Origin: Deltaproteobacteria bacterium
Lineage (GTDB): Bacteria > Myxococcota > Kuafuiibacteriia > Kuafuiibacteriales > Kuafuiibacteriaceae
NCBI GenBank assembly: GCA_020632995.1
Contig: JACKEN010000001.1
Location: 652,001 to 716,000, forward strand
Length of the DNA: 64,000 bases
Direction of reading: 5' to 3'
Shown one piece after another: positions 34,310 through 42,811 of the stretch. The notes under the pieces are model-generated. The model worked only from the letters and a program-made list of their open reading frames with translations, searched no databases and had not been told where the DNA came from. The position numbers and the translations under genes are program-made. Positions within the stretch are counted from its first letter, which is position 1. The number at the start of each line of letters is the position of its first letter.

Positions 34310-36418
34310 GTGTTCGGGCTGGACGTGGACGCCCTGTTGGGGCCCGGCGGGGTGGCGGATCGCCTGGTGCCGGACTGGGAGGTCCGGGACGCCCAGCTCG
34401 AGGTGGCACGGGCCATCCACGCGCGCCTGGTGGACGGCGGCCAGGTGGTGATCGAGGCCCCCACCGGGGTCGGCAAGACGCTGGGCTACCTGGTGCCCGC
34501 GGTGCTCAGCGGGCGGCGGGTGGTGATCTCCACCAACACGAAGACCCTCCAGGACCAGATCATCCACAAGGACCTCCCCGCCCTCGCCCGGATGTTCGCC
34601 GAGGTCGGGGTGGAGCTGGTGCGGGCCGACGCGGAGCTCCAGCCCGAGCCGGGCGGGCGCCAGGTGCACTACGCGCTGATGAAGGGCCGGAACAACTACC
34701 TGTGCCTCGACCGCCTCCACAACAAGACCCGGCAGCGCAGCTTCGACTTCGACTCGGACCTCTTGAGCGAGCTGGCGGAGTGGGCGCGCACCAGCCCGCG
34801 GGGCGATCGGGCCGAGCTGGCCGGGCTGAGCGAGAGCAGCCCGCTGTGGAACGAGCTCGACGCCCGCTCCGAGATCTGCCACGGCGCCCGCTGCGCGCAC
34901 TACGAGTCCTGCTTCGTGGTCCGCATGCGCCGCGAGGCGGCCAACGCGCAGCTCATCATCGTCAACCACCACCTCCTGCTCGCCGACCTCGCGCTGAAAG
35001 CGCAGGCCCAGTTGCAGGGGCACGGGCGGGCCTTCGGCGAGGTCATCCCGAGCGCCGACGCCCTCATCTTGGACGAGGCCCACACCCTCGAGGAGACCGC
35101 GTCCGAGTACTTCGGCGGCCAGGTCTCCACCCGCAAGCTGGAGCGGCTGGCCAAGGACCTCGACGCCTACCTGGGCGAGGGCGGGGCGCGGCGGGACCGC
35201 ACCCGGGTCACCTTCGAGGTGGCCCAGGCGGTGAGCGCGGCGGAGGCGGTGTTCAGCGCCCTGCCGCGGGGCGACGGGCGGGTGCGGCTGTCGCGCGACG
35301 GGGCGGCGCGGGCGCTCGCCGGGGCGCAACGCGCCTTGCCCGAGATGGAGGCGGCCTTCCTCGCCCTGGTGGCGAGCCTGGACGCCGACGCCCTCGAGGT
35401 CGCGGCGGCGGAGGGGCTGTCGCGTCGCACGCGGGACATCCTCGAGAGCGTGCGCTTCGTGCTCGCGGCCGAGGATCCGGACTTCGTGTACTGGACCGAG
35501 CGCCAGCCCAAGCACGCCACCCTGGGGGCCTCGCCGATCCGGGTCTCGAACCTCTTGTCGCAGTTCATGTTCGAGTCCTTCGACGCGGTGGCCCTCACCA
35601 GCGCCACCCTGAGCGCGGGCAAGGGGGACGCCCGCTACTTCCGGGAGGCGGTGGGGGTGCACGAGGAGGCCGAGACCCTGATGCTGGAGTCGCCCTTCGA
35701 CTTCCCGTCGCAGGCCGCCCTCTACCTGCCGAAGGACGCCCCAGAGCCCACCGCCCCCGGCGCGGCGGAGGCCCTGGCCGAGCACGCCGAGGCGCTGATC
35801 GACCTGGTGGGGGGCGGGGCGCTCTTCCTGTTCACCAGCTACCGCGTGATGCACGCGGTGCACCGAATACTGCAACCGCGGTTGCGATATCCGGTCTTCA
35901 TGCAGGGCGAGCGCCCGAAGCGCGCCTTGCTCGAAGACATGGTGACCTTCGCCCCCGCGGTCCTGTTCGCCACCGCCTCGTTCTGGGAGGGGGTGGACCT
36001 CCCCGGCGATCCCCTGAAGCTGGTGATCATCGATCGGCTCCCCTTCGACAGCCCCACCGACCCCCTGGTGGCGGCCCGGGGCGAGGTGCTCGAGCAGCTC
36101 GGCAAGTCGTCCTTCAACTCGCTCCTGCTCCCCCGGGCCATCCTGCGCCTGCGCCAGGGCTTCGGCCGCCTGGTGCGGAGCCGCAGGGACCGCGGGGTGG
36201 TCGCCATCCTCGACCGCCGCGTCACCAGCAAGGGCTACGGCCGCCGCTTCCTCGACGCGCTCCCCCCCGCCCAGCGGGTCGATGACCTGGAGGGACTCGC
36301 CCTGTGGTGGAGGGGGGCGGGCCCCGAAGATGCAAGCGGAGCGCGCAGCCGGGCTCTGCCCGGCGAAGTCGGGTGGGACGGCTCCGCCGGCCCGGGCCCC
36401 GAAGATCCGGGTGCTTAG
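34310..36418 (+). CDS. dinG: ATP-dependent helicase, DinG/XPD family
   Basis: A superfamily 2 helicase of 702 residues for 5'-3' DNA unwinding in repair or R-loop removal. Walker A is APTGVGKT (residues 50-57). Four cysteines, C132, C190, C195 and C201, have the spacing of the XPD/DinG Fe-S cluster. The Walker B is LDEAH (near 255-258), and TSATLS (about 429), FASFWEGVDLPG-like FATASFWEGVDLPGDPLK and RLRQGFGRLVRSRRDRG are late motifs. The GTG at 34310 is supported by a -10 box 8 bases upstream. The last 30 or so residues are encoded by a copy of the dispersed repeat (from 36318), an abnormal tail. Confidence 0.9.
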   Translation: MFGLDVDALLGPGGVADRLVPDWEVRDAQLEVARAIHARLVDGGQVVIEAPTGVGKTLGYLVPAVLSGRRVVISTNTKTLQDQIIHKDLPALARMFAEVGVELVRADAELQPEPGGRQVHYALMKGRNNYLCLDRLHNKTRQRSFDFDSDLLSELAEWARTSPRGDRAELAGLSESSPLWNELDARSEICHGARCAHYESCFVVRMRREAANAQLIIVNHHLLLADLALKAQAQLQGHGRAFGEVIPSADALILDEAHTLEETASEYFGGQVSTRKLERLAKDLDAYLGEGGARRDRTRVTFEVAQAVSAAEAVFSALPRGDGRVRLSRDGAARALAGAQRALPEMEAAFLALVASLDADALEVAAAEGLSRRTRDILESVRFVLAAEDPDFVYWTERQPKHATLGASPIRVSNLLSQFMFESFDAVALTSATLSAGKGDARYFREAVGVHEEAETLMLESPFDFPSQAALYLPKDAPEPTAPGAAEALAEHAEALIDLVGGGALFLFTSYRVMHAVHRILQPRLRYPVFMQGERPKRALLEDMVTFAPAVLFATASFWEGVDLPGDPLKLVIIDRLPFDSPTDPLVAARGEVLEQLGKSSFNSLLLPRAILRLRQGFGRLVRSRRDRGVVAILDRRVTSKGYGRRFLDALPPAQRVDDLEGLALWWRGAGPEDASGARSRALPGEVGWDGSAGPGPEDPGA
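36318..36406 (-). repeat. Dispersed 72-75 bp repeat, copy B (3' end of dinG)
   Basis: A 14-base segment CGGGCCCCGAAGAT occurs at 36318-36331 and again at 36393-36406, a 75-base period. The sequence between is, in reverse complement, very close to copy A at 13.7 kb. It is in frame with dinG and encodes its last residues. Confidence 0.8.
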
Positions 36419-36463
36419 GGCCATCGCGCAGGGGGGTGTTTGCTCCCCTGGCGTCGAGGCGCT

Positions 36464-38917
36464 ATGAGCAACCCAGGCGCGCTGCCCGCGCCTGGGGAGA
36501 CACGGATGAGTGAGGTCGCCAAGGGAGACGACTTTGGGCCGCTGCCGAAGGCCCTCCCGCTGCTGCCGGTGCGGGACATGGTGGTGTTCCCCTTCATGGT
36601 GGTGCCGCTCCTGGTGAACCGCCCGGTCTCGAGGGCCGCGGTGGAGGCGGCCCAGGCCGGCGATCGCTACCTGTTCCTCTCCGCTCAGAAGGACGCCGGG
36701 TTGGACGACCCCACCCCGCGCGACCTCCACACCGTGGGCACCGTGGGCAAGCTGCTCAGGGCCAGGGCCCAGCCCGACGGGCAGTGGAAGATCCTCGTGC
36801 AAGGCCTCCGGCGCGCCCGCATCAAGCGGGTGCTCGAGGAGAAGCCGTGCCTGGTGGTGCGCCCCGAGGAGCTGGTCGACAACGTCTCGACGAGCGTGGG
36901 CCCCGGCCAGATCGAGGGCCTGGTCCGCGCGGTGAAGGATGGCTTGCGCCGCCTGGACGAGGTGGGCAAGGCGCTGCCCCAGGACGTGATGACGGTGCTC
37001 CTCGGCCTCGACGAGCCGGGGGCGCTGGCGGACCTGGTGGCGGCGAACCTGGGGCTCAAGGTGACCGAGGCCCAGACGGTGCTCGCCGCGGCGTCCGACT
37101 TCGAGCGGATGAACCAGGTGAACGAGATCCTGGCCCGCGAGCTCGAGGTGGTGGCCTGGCAGCAGAAGATCCAGAGCCAGGCCAAGGAGGAGATGTCGCG
37201 CACCCAGCGCGAGTACTTCCTCAGGGAGCAGCTCAAGCAGATCCGCCACGAGCTCGGCGACTTCGACGACAAGCACGAGGAGATCGAGGATCTCCGCCGG
37301 CGCCTCGCCGCGGCCGAGCTGCCGGCCGAGGCCCAGAAGGAGGCCGACAAGCAGCTGCGGCGCCTCGAGGGCATGAACGCGGAGTCCGCGGAGTCCGGGG
37401 TGGTGCGCACCTACCTCGACTGGATGGCGGACCTGCCGTGGAGCAACCAGAGCGAGGACCGCATCGACCTCGCCAAGGCCCAGGCCATCCTCGACGCCGA
37501 CCACTTCGGGCTCGACCAGGTGAAGGACCGCATCCTCGAGTACCTCGGGGTGCTGAAGCTGAAGGGCGACCACAAGGGGCCCATCCTCTGCTTCGTGGGG
37601 CCCCCTGGCGTGGGCAAGACCTCGCTCGGGCGGAGCATCGCCCGCGCGGTGGGGCGCGAGTTCGTGCGGCTCTCACTCGGCGGCGTGCACGACGAGTCCG
37701 AGGTCCGAGGGCACCGTCGCACCTACGTGGGCGCGATGCCCGGCCGGATCATCGGCGGCCTCAAGCAGGCCGGCACCCGCAACCCGGTGTTCATGCTCGA
37801 CGAGCTCGACAAGCTCGGGCGCGACGTCCGGGGCGACCCCGCGGCGGCCCTGCTGGAGGTGCTCGACCCCGAGCAGAACAGCACGTTCCGGGACCACTAC
37901 CTGAACCTGCCCTTCGACCTGTCGCGGGTGATGTGGGTGGCCACCGCGAACGTGGTGGACACCATCCCGCCACCGCTCCGCGACCGGATGGAGCTCATCC
38001 ACCTGCCGGGCTACGACATCCGTGAGAAGGTCGAGATCGCGCGGAGGTACCTCATCCCCAAGCAGAAGCGGGAGTGCGGCCTCGAGGAGGACCAGCTCAA
38101 CTTCAGCGTCTCCGCGATCGAGGCGATGGTGGACCGCTACACCCGCGAGGCGGGGCTGCGCGGCCTCGACCGGCAGCTCGCCGCGGTGGCCCGCAAGGTG
38201 GCGCGCCGCTTCGCCGAGGGGCGAAAGCGTGCGGTGCGCATCCGGGCCAACGACCTCGAGCGCTTCTTGGGCCCGCGCCGGCACGACCCCGAGCGTCCGG
38301 ACGACGCCGATCGCGTTGGGCTCGCCACCGGGCTCGCCTGGACCGAGGCCGGCGGCACCATCCTCCACGTCGAGGCGACCCTGATGCCGGGGCGCCCGGG
38401 CCTGACCCTCACCGGGCAGCTGGGCACGGTGATGAAGGAGTCGGCGCAAGCTGCCTTGTCATGCGCGCGCTCCCGGGGGAAGGACTTCGGGGTCGACGAC
38501 GGGAGCCTCCGCGACCACGAGATCCACGTGCACGTCCCCCACGGCGCCATCCCCAAGGACGGCCCCTCCGCCGGCATCACCATGGCCGCGGCGATCATCT
38601 CGCTCCTCACCGGGCTCCCCTTGCGGCGGGACCTGGCCATGACGGGCGAGATCACCCTGCGGGGCCGGGTGCTCCCGGTCGGCGGCCTGCGCCAGAAGCT
38701 CCTCGCCGCCGCGCGGGCCGGGATCCGCGCGGTGATCGTCCCCTCCGCCAACGAGCCCGACCTCTCCGAGGTGCCGGCTGCCTTGCGGAACGAGCTGGAG
38801 ATCCACCTGGTGCGCGACCTCGACGAGGTGGTGCGCCTGGCCCTGGTCGGCTACCCGGCCCGGGCGCGGGAGCCAGGGGTGGGGACCCAGAAGAGCCCCC
38901 AGGTGGGCCTGGCGTAG
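36464..38917 (+). CDS. lon: ATP-dependent Lon protease
   Basis: An AAA+ protease of 817 residues degrading misfolded and regulatory proteins. The N-terminal LON substrate domain starts LPLLPVRDMVVFPFMVVPL. A coiled-coil region precedes the ATPase with Walker A GPPGVGKTSL (from about 379) and Walker B VFMLDELDKL. The protease domain has the catalytic Ser702 in DGPSAGI and Lys745 in LRQKLLAA. Two starts are possible, ATG 36464 and ATG 36506. The second follows a GGGGAGA Shine-Dalgarno and would put a 10-bp hairpin (36472-36496) in the leader. The longer one is given here. Confidence 0.95.
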   Translation: MSNPGALPAPGETRMSEVAKGDDFGPLPKALPLLPVRDMVVFPFMVVPLLVNRPVSRAAVEAAQAGDRYLFLSAQKDAGLDDPTPRDLHTVGTVGKLLRARAQPDGQWKILVQGLRRARIKRVLEEKPCLVVRPEELVDNVSTSVGPGQIEGLVRAVKDGLRRLDEVGKALPQDVMTVLLGLDEPGALADLVAANLGLKVTEAQTVLAAASDFERMNQVNEILARELEVVAWQQKIQSQAKEEMSRTQREYFLREQLKQIRHELGDFDDKHEEIEDLRRRLAAAELPAEAQKEADKQLRRLEGMNAESAESGVVRTYLDWMADLPWSNQSEDRIDLAKAQAILDADHFGLDQVKDRILEYLGVLKLKGDHKGPILCFVGPPGVGKTSLGRSIARAVGREFVRLSLGGVHDESEVRGHRRTYVGAMPGRIIGGLKQAGTRNPVFMLDELDKLGRDVRGDPAAALLEVLDPEQNSTFRDHYLNLPFDLSRVMWVATANVVDTIPPPLRDRMELIHLPGYDIREKVEIARRYLIPKQKRECGLEEDQLNFSVSAIEAMVDRYTREAGLRGLDRQLAAVARKVARRFAEGRKRAVRIRANDLERFLGPRRHDPERPDDADRVGLATGLAWTEAGGTILHVEATLMPGRPGLTLTGQLGTVMKESAQAALSCARSRGKDFGVDDGSLRDHEIHVHVPHGAIPKDGPSAGITMAAAIISLLTGLPLRRDLAMTGEITLRGRVLPVGGLRQKLLAAARAGIRAVIVPSANEPDLSEVPAALRNELEIHLVRDLDEVVRLALVGYPARAREPGVGTQKSPQVGLA
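36472..36496 (+). promoter_or_regulatory. Perfect hairpin at the lon translation start
   Basis: CCCAGGCGCG (36472-36481) pairs with CGCGCCTGGG (36487-36496) around a 5-base loop. If lon starts at 36506, the 3' arm overlaps the GGGGAGA ribosome site (36494-36500) and could mask it. Confidence 0.4.
38446..38459. repeat. GCAAG-N4-CTTGC-type palindrome, one mismatch
   Basis: GCAAGCTGCCTTGT inside lon. It is read as GCG CAA GCT GCC TTG TCA, again with A/T-ending codons. Confidence 0.45.
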
Positions 38918-38924
38918 AGCCGTC

Positions 38925-39171
38925 GGCCACCGGGCACCCTGCGGCCTGGACCCTGCTGCCAGCGGCCTGTCTCTGAAAGCGTGGTGCCGCCAGACGCAGG
39001 AGCCTGTGTGTGCGCGTGGCTTCAGGGTTCAGATACAGGGTTCAGGGCTCGGGTCTCAGGCGTCAGAGGCTCGAGGGGCTCCGGTCTTGACCTCCTGCTG
39101 GCCGCCCGGAGCCTGCGGCCTGGACCCTGGTCCGTGCTGCCGGATGCCTGTCTCTGAAGCCTGATGCCGCG
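38925..39171. repeat. Imperfect direct repeat in the lon / AMP-ligase intergenic region
   Basis: Two related segments of about 65-70 bases, 38925-38990 and 39100-39171, share CTGCGGCCTGGACCCTG and GCCTGTCTCTGAA in the same order. Between them, 39021-39045 holds a direct repeat of CAGGGTTCAG. No ORF of interest spans 38918-39190. It separates convergent genes. Confidence 0.6.
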
Positions 39172-39190
39172 TCGCGCTCGGCTCCAGGGC

Positions 39191-40756
39191 TCAGCCGGCG
39201 CCGGCCTCGGAACGCGCGCACTCCGGCCCGTCGCGCTCCAAGAGCCCCTTCTTCCTGATCTTGCCCGAGGTGGTCTTGGGCAACGAGGCCTCGAAGCGCA
39301 CCTCGCTCGGCACCATGAAGGGCTCGAGGTGAGTGGCGCAATACGCCTTGACGTCGTGCTCGGTGAGCTGGACCCCGGCCACCGGGGCGACGTAGGCCCG
39401 GATCTTCTCGCCGAGGAGCACGTCCGGGACCCCGACCACCGCGGCCTCCTGCACCCCGGGCATGCTGGCGAGGACGTTCTCGACCTCCACCGGGCTCACC
39501 TTCTCGCCCCGGGTCTTGATGATGTCGTCGCTGCGGCCGACGAAGTACAGGAAGCCCTCGCGGTCCTGCCGGAACCAGTCCTGGGTGCAGAGCACCCGCT
39601 CCCCCGGCAGGCGGCCGGGGCGGAGCATGCGCTCGGTGTCCTCGGGGCGCTTCCAGTAGCCGGCCATCACGTGGGGGCCGCGGACGTGAAGGATGCCGGT
39701 CTCGCCCGGGGGCACCGGGCGGCCCTCGGGGTCGAGGAGGAACGTCTCGGTGCCGGGCATCGCCTTCCCCACCGAGGCCGCCTTGTCGGCCAGGCGCTCC
39801 GGCTCCAGGTAGCAGACCCGCTTGCACTCGGTGAGGCCGTACATCTTGTAGATGAGCGCGTTGGGGAAGAGGCGCGCGAGGCGCGGGATCATGGAGGCGG
39901 GGAGGGCGGCCGCGGTGTTCGTCACCCGGCGCACCGTCGGCAGCTCCAGCGCGTGCTTCTCGCCCACCGCGAGCAGGGTCTGGAAGATGGTGGGGACGCC
40001 GGGGAAGACGCTGACCTCCTCCTCCCGCACCCGCTTGATGATCTGGCCGACGTAGCCGAAGTGCTTCTCGAGCACCAACGGGGCGGCGAGGCGGGCGGCC
40101 ATGAAGAGCTGGTAGAGCCCGTAGTCGAAGGAGAGGGGGAGGACGTCGAGGATCTTCAGGTCCGGGGTGAGCCGCAGGTACTCGACCAGGCTGCCCACCG
40201 TGAACACCATGGCCTGGTGGGTCATCATCACCCCCTTGGGCAGGCCGGTGCTCCCGGAGGTGTAGATCAGCGCGGCCAGATCCAGGGGGATGGTGCCGGG
40301 GGAGGGCGGCGCCGGCGGGGCCCGGGCCAGGCGCACGTCGAGGTCGTCCGCGCCCGCGCACCACAGCATGAGCGGGAGCCCGTCCGCCGCCCGCCGCGCC
40401 TCGTCCGCGTGGGCCGCCTCGGTGATCAGCACCCGGGCCTCGCTGTCCTCGAGGATGAAGCGCAGCTTGTCGGCCTTCATCTGCGGGTTGATCACCAAGA
40501 AGACGCCGCCCGCCATCATCGCGCCGAAGATCGCGGCGGCCGCGTCCACCCCGTTGTCCATGTACAGGGCCACCCGGTCGCCCCGCTCGAGGCCGCTGTC
40601 TGCAAGCGCTCTCGACAGCCGCGCGGCGCGCTCGGCCAGGGCGGCCCAGGTGAGGCGATGGCCATCGGTGATGAGGGCGGCGCCGTCCGGGTTGCGGGCC
40701 GCGGCCGACAGGAGGAGGTCCGGCATCAGCCGTTCGGGTCGCAGCAGCGCGTTCAT
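39191..40756 (-). CDS. AMP-forming acyl/aryl ligase (ANL superfamily)
   Basis: An adenylating enzyme of 521 residues that activates a carboxylic acid as acyl-AMP for transfer to CoA or a carrier protein. The P-loop motif A3 is YTSGSTGLPKGVMM, YKMYGLTECKRV is A5, DWFRQDREGFLYFVGRSDD is A7/A8, and the A10 lysine is in LPKTTSGKIRKKG near the C-terminus. The ATG at 40756 is preceded by CAGGAGG and overlaps the stop of the acyl carrier protein gene by 4 bases. That coupling suggests the ligase loads that carrier. It is the last of four overlapping genes. The substrate, probably a fatty acid, is not identifiable by eye. Confidence 0.9.
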   Translation of the reverse strand: MNALLRPERLMPDLLLSAAARNPDGAALITDGHRLTWAALAERAARLSRALADSGLERGDRVALYMDNGVDAAAAIFGAMMAGGVFLVINPQMKADKLRFILEDSEARVLITEAAHADEARRAADGLPLMLWCAGADDLDVRLARAPPAPPSPGTIPLDLAALIYTSGSTGLPKGVMMTHQAMVFTVGSLVEYLRLTPDLKILDVLPLSFDYGLYQLFMAARLAAPLVLEKHFGYVGQIIKRVREEEVSVFPGVPTIFQTLLAVGEKHALELPTVRRVTNTAAALPASMIPRLARLFPNALIYKMYGLTECKRVCYLEPERLADKAASVGKAMPGTETFLLDPEGRPVPPGETGILHVRGPHVMAGYWKRPEDTERMLRPGRLPGERVLCTQDWFRQDREGFLYFVGRSDDIIKTRGEKVSPVEVENVLASMPGVQEAAVVGVPDVLLGEKIRAYVAPVAGVQLTEHDVKAYCATHLEPFMVPSEVRFEASLPKTTSGKIRKKGLLERDGPECARSEAGAG

Positions 40757-41025
40757 GACGCCTCCTGGAGGCGCACCTCCCCCCTCGTCTGGTGGCGCTC
40801 CACCAGGAAGGTGAGGCGCGAGACGGAGTCCAGGTTCTCGGGCATGAGATCGTCTTCGCTCAGCTCGAGGCCGAACGCGTCCTCGAGGAAGGAGATCAGC
40901 TCCAGCACCCCGGTCGAGTCGATGCGCCCGGAGCTCATGAGCGAGTCGTCGTCGCCGAGCGGCGTGCCGTCGTGGACGACGAAGCTCTCCTCGATGAACC
41001 TCTTGATGCGCTCTCGGGTCCTCAT
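40753..41025 (-). CDS. Acyl carrier protein
   Basis: A protein of 90 residues with the carrier four-helix pattern. The phosphopantetheine attachment serine is Ser37 in RIDSTGVLELI, followed by an acidic helix (EDAFGLELSEDDLMPENL). It is longer than housekeeping AcpP and begins with a basic segment (MRTRERIKRFIEES), as in carrier proteins dedicated to secondary or special lipid pathways. Both ends overlap neighbours by 4 bases (GNAT-like gene upstream, AMP ligase downstream), so the three are almost certainly made together and act in one pathway. Confidence 0.92.
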   Translation of the reverse strand: MRTRERIKRFIEESFVVHDGTPLGDDDSLMSSGRIDSTGVLELISFLEDAFGLELSEDDLMPENLDSVSRLTFLVERHQTRGEVRLQEAS

Positions 41026-41855
41026 GCCTCGCCCTCCTCTGCTTGGCTGACAATGTGCAAGTGATCTTGCGGCGCGGCCGCGCGCAGCGCGCCCAGGACG
41101 TCCACGTCCTCCAGGGTGAGGACGTCCGCCGCGCTCAGGAACCAGGTGTCGGGGGGCGGCAGGCTCCGCGGATCGCCCAGCCCCGCCGGCAGGTGGGCTT
41201 GCAGCGCCTGGATCTGGGTGCCCTTGAAGCCGAGGGCGCGGAGCCAGTAGGCGGCCATCCCGTCGTTGGTGGCCAGCTCCAACAGACCCGCGTTGGTCTC
41301 GTGCGCGTACAGGACGCACGCCACCAGCAAGCCGGGGAGCCAGCGGGGCGAGGCCAGGAAGTCCAGCACCGTGGTGGTGTCCACCCCACGCACGAAGCGC
41401 GAGGTCTGGACGAAGTAGCCCACCGGCCGCCCGTGGGCGAGCAGGTACACCCGGTGGAGCTGACGGTGGGGATCACGGTCGTAGCGGCGCCGCAGGGCGG
41501 CCCAGCTCCGGTCGGCGATCACCGGGTAGTGGCCCCGCGCCTCGGCCCAGATGGTGTCGGCGCGGGCGTCGAACTCGGGCACCAGCTCGAGATCCAGGTG
41601 AGCGGCGGCGGCCAGCAGCTCCATCCCCTCCCGCAGGGTGAAGCGCAGCGGCGCCGCCGCCTGGCGGACCCGGGTCCACAGGCGCGGGCTGCGCTCCGCC
41701 AGCCGGTCGAGGGCGGCGGGCTCGATGCAGCGCCGGAAGTGGATGAGGGTCGGTCCGGGCACCCAGCCCGCCTCGTCCACGAAGGCGAGGATCTCGCGCG
41801 TGGCCAACAGGAGCCGATCGGCGGCGGGGGCGTCGGGGGTCAGCAGCGTGGTCAT
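41022..41855 (-). CDS. GNAT-like acyltransferase of the ACP cassette
   Basis: A protein of 277 residues. Residues about 90-260 look like a GNAT/N-acyltransferase fold: FDARADTIWAEARGHY, then WAALRRRYDRDPHRQLHRVY, the strand VGYFVQTS, and the C-terminal half YAHETNAGLLELATNDGMAAYWLRALGFKG. An N-terminal region of about 80 residues is not recognised. In a gene set with an ACP and an AMP ligase, the simplest role is transfer of the ACP-bound acyl chain to an amino group, as in N-acyl amino acid synthases; this is inference. The ATG at 41855 overlaps the stop of the preceding gene by 4 bases. No membrane segment. Confidence 0.75.
   Translation of the reverse strand: MTTLLTPDAPAADRLLLATREILAFVDEAGWVPGPTLIHFRRCIEPAALDRLAERSPRLWTRVRQAAAPLRFTLREGMELLAAAAHLDLELVPEFDARADTIWAEARGHYPVIADRSWAALRRRYDRDPHRQLHRVYLLAHGRPVGYFVQTSRFVRGVDTTTVLDFLASPRWLPGLLVACVLYAHETNAGLLELATNDGMAAYWLRALGFKGTQIQALQAHLPAGLGDPRSLPPPDTWFLSAADVLTLEDVDVLGALRAAAPQDHLHIVSQAEEGEA
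41057..41070. repeat. Exact GCAAG-N4-CTTGC palindrome
   Basis: GCAAGTGATCTTGC in the last codons of the GNAT-like gene (minus strand), at the junction with the ACP gene. Confidence 0.7.
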
Positions 41856-42811
41856 GGCTCGCTCCAGGTGAGGTGGCCGGAGGGGCGCCGGAGCAGGGTC
41901 ACCAGCCCGCGCACCTGCCGGCGCCAGTCGCCCAGGATGGTCTGCTCGGGCTCGAAGGGCCCGAAGCGCTGGATGTGCTCCACCTGGTCGGCCATCCAGC
42001 GGCGGCCCACCGGCGGCACCCCCACGAAGCGGAACGCGGCGTGCCCCTCGTGCTCGCTCAGCCACTCCCGCACCGGGTAGCCCCAGAACATCAGGGTCTG
42101 GTGGCCGAGAACGAACGAGATGCGCACCGCCCGCACGCCGAGCGCGTCGTCCAGACCGCGCACCGCGATGCCGCCGGGGCGCAGGTCGGTCGCCTCGGTC
42201 TCGAAGTCCGCCGTCTCGGTGGAGACGGTGGCCGGGGAGTCGAACGGCACCCGGGGCTCGGTGCCGAAGCGCAGCGGCACCAGCTGGGAGAGCTCGGTGA
42301 AGAGCCCGGCCATGTCGTCCATGTCCACCACCGCGCTCGCCCCCAGCCGCAAGCAGCGCTCGGTCTGGGACCGCTCGTTCTCACCCAGGAGCACGACGCA
42401 GGGCAGCGGCGGATCCATGTGCGCCCGGAGGGCCTGGAGGAGCGCGGCGGCATTGCCGTCACCGATGCTCCACGAGGTCACGTAGATGTGGCTGAGGTCG
42501 CTCTCCCGCACCGGCAGCGCGGTCTCCACGTTCGCGGAGGTGCCCACGTCGACGTCGCGGTGGGCGAGCAGCCGCCGGACCATCACCGCGCACTCCCCGC
42601 ACGCCACCACCCGGTCGCGCACCGCCACCGGCTGCTGCTCCAGGCGCGCCAGCCGCTCGGCGCGGGGGAGCACGACGTGCGTGTCGGGGTCCACGCGCGC
42701 CACCCAGGGCGGGGTGGGGCCCACGATGACCCCCGCCGCGCCGCCCGGCGTGAGCAGTGCAGGCACCGCAGTAGGCTTCAGGAGCTCGAGGCGTTCGACC
42801 GCGTGACCCAC
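41852..42811 (-). CDS. Receiver-like/PilZ-like protein heading the ACP cassette
   Basis: A protein of 319 residues starting at GTG 42811; the start is uncertain because the frame stays open to 42943. Residues about 70-175 follow a response-regulator receiver (VACGECAVMVRRLLAH, then LPCVVLLGENERS, then CLRLGASAVVDMDDMAGLF). The phospho-acceptor Asp expected at the end of strand 3 is absent (IYVTSWSIGDG), so it is probably a degenerate receiver. A strand-rich domain near residues 185-245 (PRVPFDSPATVSTETADF, TDLRPGGIAVRGL) resembles PilZ, which often binds cyclic di-GMP. It overlaps the GNAT-like gene by 4 bases. A regulatory role for the cassette is inferred. Confidence 0.65.
   Translation of the reverse strand: MGHAVERLELLKPTAVPALLTPGGAAGVIVGPTPPWVARVDPDTHVVLPRAERLARLEQQPVAVRDRVVACGECAVMVRRLLAHRDVDVGTSANVETALPVRESDLSHIYVTSWSIGDGNAAALLQALRAHMDPPLPCVVLLGENERSQTERCLRLGASAVVDMDDMAGLFTELSQLVPLRFGTEPRVPFDSPATVSTETADFETEATDLRPGGIAVRGLDDALGVRAVRISFVLGHQTLMFWGYPVREWLSEHEGHAAFRFVGVPPVGRRWMADQVEHIQRFGPFEPEQTILGDWRRQVRGLVTLLRRPSGHLTWSEP

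Noticed and set aside
34295..37573. Minus-strand ORF of over 1000 codons opposite dinG and lon
   Set aside because: Spans two well-supported plus-strand genes and shows only His/Gly/Leu-rich shadow sequence.
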